From Galdieria sulphuraria (Eukaryota; Rhodophyta; Bangiophyceae; Galdieriales; Galdieriaceae): 64,000 bases of DNA. This document shows, piece after piece, positions 57,421-64,000 of the stretch; within the stretch, counting starts at the first letter, position 1; each line of letters starts with the position of its first letter. Made by a program: the position numbers and the translations under genes. Under the pieces are notes generated by a model. It worked only from the letters and a program-made list of their open reading frames with translations. It was not told where the DNA came from and ran no database searches. The DNA is taken from positions 98,789 through 162,788 of the forward strand of contig NW_005178445.1 in the NCBI RefSeq assembly GCF_000341285.1. Direction: 5' to 3'.

Positions 57421-59021
57421 TTTGTTTGAATCCAATGACTCCTATCAATATTGGTGTAGAACGTTCTCGCTTTACTGCCTTGGCACCAAGCTCAACTTGC
57501 GTCATAGAATCATTATTTTTTTTGATAAAGATATTATGTTAAAAGTCTATTGCTTGTTTCTATTGACTGGTCGGAGAGCAGTCATCATATTGTTATCTTA
57601 TCTTTTCAAGAAAGTCGGAATAATTACTGAACACTAAAAACTGAACTTTAATTGTAAAAAAGTATGACAGCGATAAACTATACTATTCATAGACCACAGA
57701 ATCATTTGATTTAGAACAAGATTCAACTAGGTTGTAGACGATTGGTCACAAACGAGCCGCAAAGAGAAGCAATGTAACCTTGCTGATACAAGCTACTGAA
57801 TCTCTTTTTTTATGTTGATATGTTATGTAGTACAAGATGAAGAAAATGATTCCTTTCATTTCAACTTTTATACAACTCGCTAAACAAAAGAATACAACAA
57901 TTTGCATTGGAAGAAAATGTATGATGAAAGATATAAGGTGAAAAAAGAAAGAAATGGCTTCCTAGTTCAATAGACTACAGAGATAGTGTTATGAGCCAAA
58001 AGTCTTGACTTTGATTCTATTAGAAACATCAACGATATTCTGGTCGTCATTAGTAGAAAAAGTATTCCCTACTATTACCTCATACTGGTAACAGTAGAAT
58101 ATTTTTGGTACTTTGTTTTGCTTACCCATTCTACTGATATGCATGACCTGTATTTGAACACCATAAGATAAAAAGTAGGCTGTTAAAACAAAATGGTTAA
58201 TGTAAGTGTATTTCATGACATCCCTAATCGTTACAAATTGCCCAAAGCTTCAAAGACCTGATTACTTTAGGCATTCTTTATCCTTTTCACACTCACCTTA
58301 TTCTTTTTCTTCCTTTTTTTTCTTATTAAAAATGAATATCATACAATCCTTACTGATAGAAGACAATCAAATTTCTATTCAAAAAGGCAAAGCGTAGAAT
58401 AAAGCAAGGAATACACAATCTTACTTGCAGAATCATTATTTGCATCTTTGTAGATATTATTCTCTATATAGCTGTAACTTTCTTTACCAGTTTGAAAAGT
58501 TTACACAACAACATTTATAGGAAGAACAATATTAAGTTTATGATTCAACTCGATCCCGATACTAGTATTCCATGAATAAGGATATCCTACTCATCATACT
58601 CGACGAATGGTTTTAGATTCGAACTAATCAATCTATCTTATGTCAATCAACAACTTGACCAGAAAAAAGTTGCTTGTATTTATTTCCATTGCAAAAATTA
58701 TTGAGGTCTTGGTATAAACTGGCAGAAATGATTACAAAAGCAGAATTTACTATCTGATTTGCACATTTGACGACAACAATAACAGCAACTCTTAGAAGAG
58801 ATAGGACAACACTTCTCACTACAGCATTATTCTCGAAGAGTCATAAACATAGTATTTCATCTATAGTTCCTCATTCATTTAGAATTATGATTGGTGTTTT
58901 ACGACCACTCGCTTTCCCTATATTAAAAACTCAATACATTCCTGAATTGTGGAACGGATATATTTTTCCATCTAATCGACAAGACTAGAGACAATAGGGA
59001 TATGAGCTAGTGTCCAGGAAT

Positions 59022-59085
59022 CAGTTTAAATTCAACTGATTTTAAAAGATCATAGTTTCGGCTATGTTGAATCGAGTTTAAACTG
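59022..59085. repeat. Long inverted repeat / hairpin
   Basis: The left arm CAGTTTAAATTCAAC and the right arm GTTGAATCGAGTTTAAACTG pair as CAGTTTAAA/TTTAAACTG plus ATTCAAC/GTTGAAT. A further small stem CATAG/CTATG closes a TTTCGG loop. It could be a remnant of a miniature element or a structured RNA. No flanking target duplication is evident. Confidence 0.5.
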
Positions 59086-60879
59086 TATTGAGTGGAGAAA
59101 CAAGCGACTGTGCAAAACAGGGCAATCAACCATCAAACTAGTGAATAAGCCAGGTGCTTTGCTTGAGAGAATCAGAACAATGTCGTCGGATTAAGAGCAA
59201 TTTATTTTTTCTTTAAGCACCTTTCATTCTCTTATTCACGGAGCCTTACCTATAGAATTGCACGAGTTCGTCATAAATAGAATATTATTGGTTTCTGTCA
59301 TATCATTCATGCCTAAAGACAAGCTCGATTTTAAGTTGCAGAAAGAGGGACTGTAATCTATCCTGGCCACTTTTGTATTGAACTTGGTGTCAAATAGAAC
59401 GACTTGACCTTGTCCATTTGAATTCATATTTTCTTATGAATACTGTATTTGAAGAGTACCTATTATATGCTATTCGAATTTACCCTTAGCTTTTTTTTCA
59501 CTGTTTATCATACAGCAAATCCTGTAACTTAGTTCATAAAAGCCTTGGTATCGTTGAGACTATCAAGTTCTATGGCAATGAATTGTACAGTTTTGATAGA
59601 ACCAAGTTGTCACCAATCTGTTTCATCAAGGATCGATTTGATAGTGGGACATAAATAATGCCGCAGCTAACTACAAAATCATAAACATACGAGACAATTC
59701 AACTCAACTGAAAGGAACTGTATGCTCAGCAACTTTTAGAGATCATTACCATTTTAAATAGAAGAACGCAAACATTCGGTTTATGTTGTTTGAAAGATTT
59801 GAATCCACACGACAACTTGAGAAGATTGACGAAGAAGCACTTTGATCCTAACCTTTGATTGTTAGTACTTCAAGTCATGCTGAGACATATGGTTATGTCC
59901 GTTTACTTCCTTTGGTGAAAAAAGTTGTCCCTTACCTTTGTTATATTAAGCTATTACAAAATCAAGTTAATAACCTGGTACAGCTTTTACTAGTACAGGG
60001 TGCCTTTCACAGCAGACTCTTTGTTATCTTTATGGATGAAGAATTGAGCTTGGCTTGTGTTGATTCATTGACTGATTGATTGATTGTTTTGTGTCATACT
60101 AGCCTATTTACTCATCAAGTGACAAATAATCGCACTCGGACTTGTAAAATTGACTGATTCCAGTATTTGAGGAATAGTAGTAAAACAACTCTATTCAAAA
60201 AGGTGACCTAAGAATTCACTTTAGACAGATTGTTGATTTGCGAGTCAAAGACAAGTTGTACCATAGAAAAAGATTTATACAAGGTACGTGATATAGATAG
60301 GAGTAGTTTCATTGTTCATTCTCCAGTTGAATACGGACTGGATTGGACAGTGCTAATAGAATAAAATGGGTTGTTTGAACCACACTGGGTTGTCCGTCTA
60401 TTATGAGTTTTTAGCTCATCAAGATATTTTATCGTGGCACTATAAAACTCTCTGTCCCATAAGAAGAGTCGTTATACCCTAGACTTTGGGTCATATAGTA
60501 TTTATATATCCTCAATAGTCTATTTAATACAGATTGCTTCACGACTGTAAGAATTTACTGGAAGAATTTACCCAAGTAGACTTGGCAGACGAAATACCAA
60601 CGAGTACTAGTATTCTTTCATCTAAATACACAGAGGACAATCTAGTTGATAGTTTTCTTGACAAGAATCATAACTAGAGAAAATCCCCACATTCTCTCCT
60701 CATAGTTGCAAATAACTTTCTAATACTAAACAGATCGTTGACCGAAACTCGTTTGAATCCATTGTTTCCAGAATTGACCCAATGTTGAATCATATTGCTA
60801 TACTCTAAAATGAAGATTTTGTTGTTGCCATAGGGTCTGATTCTGCATAATATGCTGAGCACCAATATACACACTTTTT

Positions 60880-61440
60880 ACTGATTTTTTCTGCTAATGG
60901 GAAAGATGGGCAATTTGGAAAGAGTGGCCAATTAGGAATGGGCCCGCGCAATTTTGACTTGAAAATTGCCATTGTGGGCTGGGGGAAGAATGGGTAAATT
61001 GGAAATGGGAGAGTGGGGAAATTGCGATGGGGGAAAGAGAGGGGGGCACCCACCCAAAGGTGATCGCGATTTGAAATTGCCATTGTGGGTGGGGGGAAGA
61101 ATGGGCCCATTTGAAAATGGGAGAGAGGGGAAATTACGATGGGGAAAATGGTTGGGGAAAGGGGCCAATTTGGGCCAACCAACCACAAAGGTGATCGTGA
61201 TTTGAAATTGCCATTGTGGCGGGCTGGGAAAGAATGGGTAAATTGGAAATGGGAAAGAATGGGAAAATTGCGATGGGGGAAAATGAGTGGGGAAAGGGGG
61301 TGAGCGAAATTGGAGAAGAGGGGCCAACCCAAAGGCGATTGTGTTGATTTGAAAATTGCCATTATGGATGCAGGGAAGAATGGGTAAATTAGAAATGGGG
61401 GCATTTGAAATTGAGGACAGTGTGCAAAGAGGACTGAGTG
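60880..61440. repeat. G-rich subtelomeric repeat block A
   Basis: The + strand is strongly G-rich with runs of 4-6 G. At least four subunits recur at about 111-148 bp spacing, each with GATTTGAAATTGCCATT followed by a GGGGAAGAATGGG-type run. Translation of either strand gives repetitive low-complexity peptide, so I do not call a gene. Confidence 0.85.
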
Positions 61441-62150
61441 TGAATTGAAAATTTTGGGAGTGTCCGTATAGGAAGGGTGTTTGAAAAATTCCAATTCGAA
61501 AAGCAAAAAAGATTGAAATTTGAACTTTAGTTATATTTTATGAGATAGAAGTAATAGAAAGTTCAATTACATACTGTTCACATACTGTTTTTATGCTTTC
61601 ATAATGCGTTTTTACTCTAAAACAATCTTCCTATTAAATTTCTAAAGAAAATATAATAACAATTTAATATAGTTAATTGAAACATTGAAAACATTATAAA
61701 AAAATTTAATCATTGACTTAATTTTCAACTATTACAATTAAATATTCAAAGTAAATATGATATAAAAACATAAAACTCAACAAAACAAAAAAAGAATTAA
61801 TTTTAAAGACTATATTTGTACATTATCCACTAAATTGACAAAAATAAATAATTTTTAGTTTAGTTTGACAATATTTACTAAAAAGACACACAACAAAAAT
61901 AAAAACAATAAGCAAAATTTGAAAGCAACCTTGACACGAAAAAATACAAACACGCAATAAACGCAAAGATTACTTTTGTTAAAAGTTAATAACAAAAAAA
62001 GTGAAAACTAACCAATAAAAAAAGAGAACATAGTCGTCGAAAGTATAGAAAGAAAGATTTTTATTCAAAGAAATACACATATTTAAAAGGATCAAGTAAA
62101 ATGGCGCAAAAAAATAATGAACGAACTGGAAAAAACAAAGAACTGCATTT
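61441..62150. repeat. AT-rich spacer of the repeat unit (copy A)
   Basis: Very AT-rich sequence (long A/T runs, no ORF of note) follows the G-rich block. Its 5' part shares CTTTAGTTATATTTTATGAGAT with the equivalent position after block B (near 62677), showing it belongs to the same repeat unit. Confidence 0.7.
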
Positions 62151-62620
62151 GGTAAATTGCCATTTGATGAGAGAATATGTATGGGGGAATGAAATGGTCG
62201 ATTGCGGGTAAAGGATGGTAGTGCAACTTTGGTTTGAAAATTGTCTTGGAGAGTGGGGATGGAGGGAAAAAAGGGGCAAATCGGAAGTGGAAGAGGGATG
62301 GGGAACAATTGTGAATTGGAAATTGCCATGGGGGAAAATGAATGGGGGGAAGAAAGGGCAAATTTGGAGAGGGGTCAACTCGAAATGTAAATGGGCAATT
62401 GTGATTTGAAAATTGCCATGGGGGAAAATGAGTGGGAGGAAGGATTGAGGCCAATTGGGAAGAAAGGGGCCAACCCAGAGGCGGATTGTGATTTTGAAAT
62501 TGCCATTATTGTTGGTGGGTGGGGAAGGATGGGTAAATTGGAAATGGGAAGGGATATTGAAAACNGTAAGGACAGTGTATGAAAAGGACAGAGTAATTTG
62601 AATTGAGGAAATTAAGAAAA
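62151..62620. repeat. G-rich repeat block B
   Basis: It begins near GGGGGAATGAAATGGTCGA (about 62180) and carries several GGGGGAAAATGAGTGGG-type elements. The same start occurs in block C at 63415 with only a few differences, so the unit length is about 1.2 kb. One ambiguous base is at 62565. It contains one AATGGGGGG run. Confidence 0.85.
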
Positions 62621-63400
62621 TACGATAAGGGTGTTTGTGAGAAATTCAAATTTTAAAAGTAGAAGAAAAAGAGTTGACCTTCAATTATATTTTATGAGAT
62701 GAAGGTAGTAGTAAGATTGACGACATACTGTTCATATAATATTTCTATATTTTAATAGTACAACCTCAGTCCAAAAAATTTTTTTTTTAAACTTAATAAA
62801 ACTATGCTAACAAAATACTATAGTTAATTAAAACATTGAAAATGTAAATAAAAAAATTTATTACCGCCTTGATTTTCAACGCTTATATGTCAATGTTTCA
62901 AAGTAAATTCTATTTCGACACAATAAATTGAATAAAGCAAAAAAAATTTATTAATAAAAAAACATAAATAATAAAGTAGCTACGTAATGGACAAGAGAAG
63001 ATAATTTTTTGTTTCAAAATAATTACTAAAAAAAGAAACCACAGATGCAAAAATAATTAACTAGAATTAATCGCAACATAAACAAAAAAAATAGAACCAT
63101 GACAATTACCAAAAAATTTAATTTTAAACAACAGTAAATTGCAAAATAGATACCAATCTATGCGAGCGATAAGACACAATTTTAAATGATACACAAAAAG
63201 AAGTTGCATTTAAGGGATTAAAGATGTCCAAAAAAAAATAAGTAGGATACAGTTTAGAAATAAAAATAATAGAAATAAACCGAGAAAACCAAAAATTGCA
63301 ATAACTTTACTTTTTCAAAAGTAGAGTAATTGTGTAATGTCACGAAGGTCAATTTTCTTTTGTTATGGTTATTAAGTTTTATTAAGTTATATTAGGGTTT
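62621..63400. repeat. AT-rich spacer of the repeat unit (copy B)
   Basis: AT-rich, gene-free sequence between G-rich blocks B and C. It is longer than spacer A and less similar to it in the middle, so spacers evolve faster than G-rich blocks. Confidence 0.65.
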
Positions 63401-64000
63401 ATTAAGTTTTATGGGGGAACGAAATGGTCGATTGCGGGTAAAGGATGATAGTGCAACTTTGGTTTGAAAATTGTCTTGGAGGGAATGGGGAAAAAAGGGG
63501 CCAATTGAAAGTGGAAGAGGGATGGGGGTCAATTGTGAATTGGAAAATGTGCATGGGGGAAAATGAGTGAGGGGAAGAATGGGGGCCAAATTGGAAATGG
63601 GGCAACTCGAAATGTAGATGGGCAATTGTGATTTGAAAAATGCCATGGGGTAAAATGAGTGGGAGGGGAGGAAGGATTGGGGCCAAATTGGAAATGGGTC
63701 AATTCGAAATGTGGATAGGCAATTGTGATTTTGAAATTGCCATGGGGAAAATGAGTGGGAGGAAAGATTGGGGCCAATTGCAATTGGGAAGAAAGGGGGC
63801 CAACCCAGAGGCAGATTGTGATTTTGAAATTGCCATTATTGTTGGTGGGTGGGGAAGGATGGGTAAATTGGAAATGAAAAGGGGCGTTGAAAACTGTAAG
63901 GGCAGTGTCAGTGTCTGAAAAGGACAGGGTGGTTTGAATTGAGGCATTTGGGAAAATACGAGAAGGGTGTTTGTGAGAAATTCAAATTTTAAAAGTAGAA
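63401..64000. repeat. G-rich repeat block C (continues beyond the window)
   Basis: This is a third copy of the G-rich block. The segment from GGCCAACCCAGAGGC onward to AAAAGGACAG is nearly identical to the one in block B (by eye over about 150 bp). The array runs off the right edge. Confidence 0.85.

Larger units (their letters stand above)
50039..60880. other. Gene desert with decayed repeats
   Basis: Over about 10.8 kb no reading frame longer than ~130 codons is seen and none matches a family. Protein-like open tracts of 40-55 codons occur at about 55630-55765 (+) and 56960-57120 (+), broken by stops. Two segments (near 55680-55780 and 57300-57420) share sequence (see findings). Simple repeats include an (AAC)n tract at 54309-54329. 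The composition is ordinary and gene density collapses compared with the first 42 kb, which suggests old, mutated mobile or subtelomeric DNA. Confidence 0.55.

Noticed and set aside
60805-61506. 233-codon minus-strand proline/phenylalanine-rich frame
   Set aside because: It is a translation of the G-rich tandem repeats. The peptide repeats follow the DNA repeats and carry no domain.
61000-64000. CRISPR-like periodic repeats
   Set aside because: The repeats are long, degenerate and adjacent without unique equal-length spacers, and the context is eukaryotic nuclear DNA.

Overview
The window looks like nuclear DNA from a unicellular red alga of the Cyanidiophyceae, most likely a Galdieria species. 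This is inferred from the sequence style and not from a database match. The support is tightly packed eukaryotic genes on both strands, moderately AT-rich composition, and introns of only about 39-61 nt with GT...AG ends. Intergenic gaps are often below 200 bp, and there are organelle-type proteins such as a DUF2232-like membrane protein, a rubredoxin-domain protein and a transit-peptide FNR-like protein. Two unresolved bases (n at 10128 and 62565) show that this is draft assembly.

Region 1, about 0.4-42.2 kb, is gene-dense housekeeping sequence. In order it holds: a TIM50-like mitochondrial import subunit, LSm2, a secreted cysteine-rich protein of unknown function, Leo1 of the PAF1 complex, a plastid-type SAM methyltransferase, translation release factor eRF1, a DUF2232-like membrane protein, a very intron-rich ferlin, a plastid-type protein with a rubredoxin-like zinc site, a helical protein resembling TAF1A, a large RFD/DDT/PHD chromatin protein, a P5-type protein disulfide isomerase, an LYR-motif protein, a PrmA-like ribosomal L11 methyltransferase, a Rad21/Rec8 cohesin kleisin, an FNR-like protein fused to a J domain, PI4-kinase beta, a CECR5-like HAD protein, an unknown protein, and an EVH1/WH1-domain protein. 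Several models were rebuilt by joining reading frames across short introns. For eight multi-exon genes (TIM50-like, rubredoxin-like, RFD/DDT/PHD, LYR, PrmA, PI4K, CECR5-like and EVH1) the spliced length comes out as a whole number of codons.

Region 2, about 42.2-50.0 kb, is sparse. It contains a possible proteasome-assembly-chaperone-like gene, broken or intron-rich coding tracts of unknown identity, and one large P-loop NTPase with a possible nuclease-like tail. That last gene resembles the mobile Crinkler/RHS class or the ATPase families expanded in Galdieria.

Region 3, about 50.0-60.9 kb, is a gene desert. It holds decayed open tracts, at least one pair of diverged duplicate segments and a long hairpin.

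Region 4, 60.9-64.0 kb, is a tandem array of units of roughly 1.2-1.3 kb. Each unit has a strongly G-rich (+ strand) part made of 90-150 bp subrepeats and a very AT-rich part. This looks subtelomeric, with the chromosome end probably to the right.

The genes are independent eukaryotic transcription units and show no operon logic. Pathway themes present by coincidence of location include transcription and chromatin (Leo1, RFD/DDT/PHD, Rad21, TAF1A-like), protein synthesis and modification (eRF1, PrmA), membrane signalling and traffic (PI4K, ferlin), and organelle biogenesis (TIM50, LYR, J-domain fusion, DUF2232).
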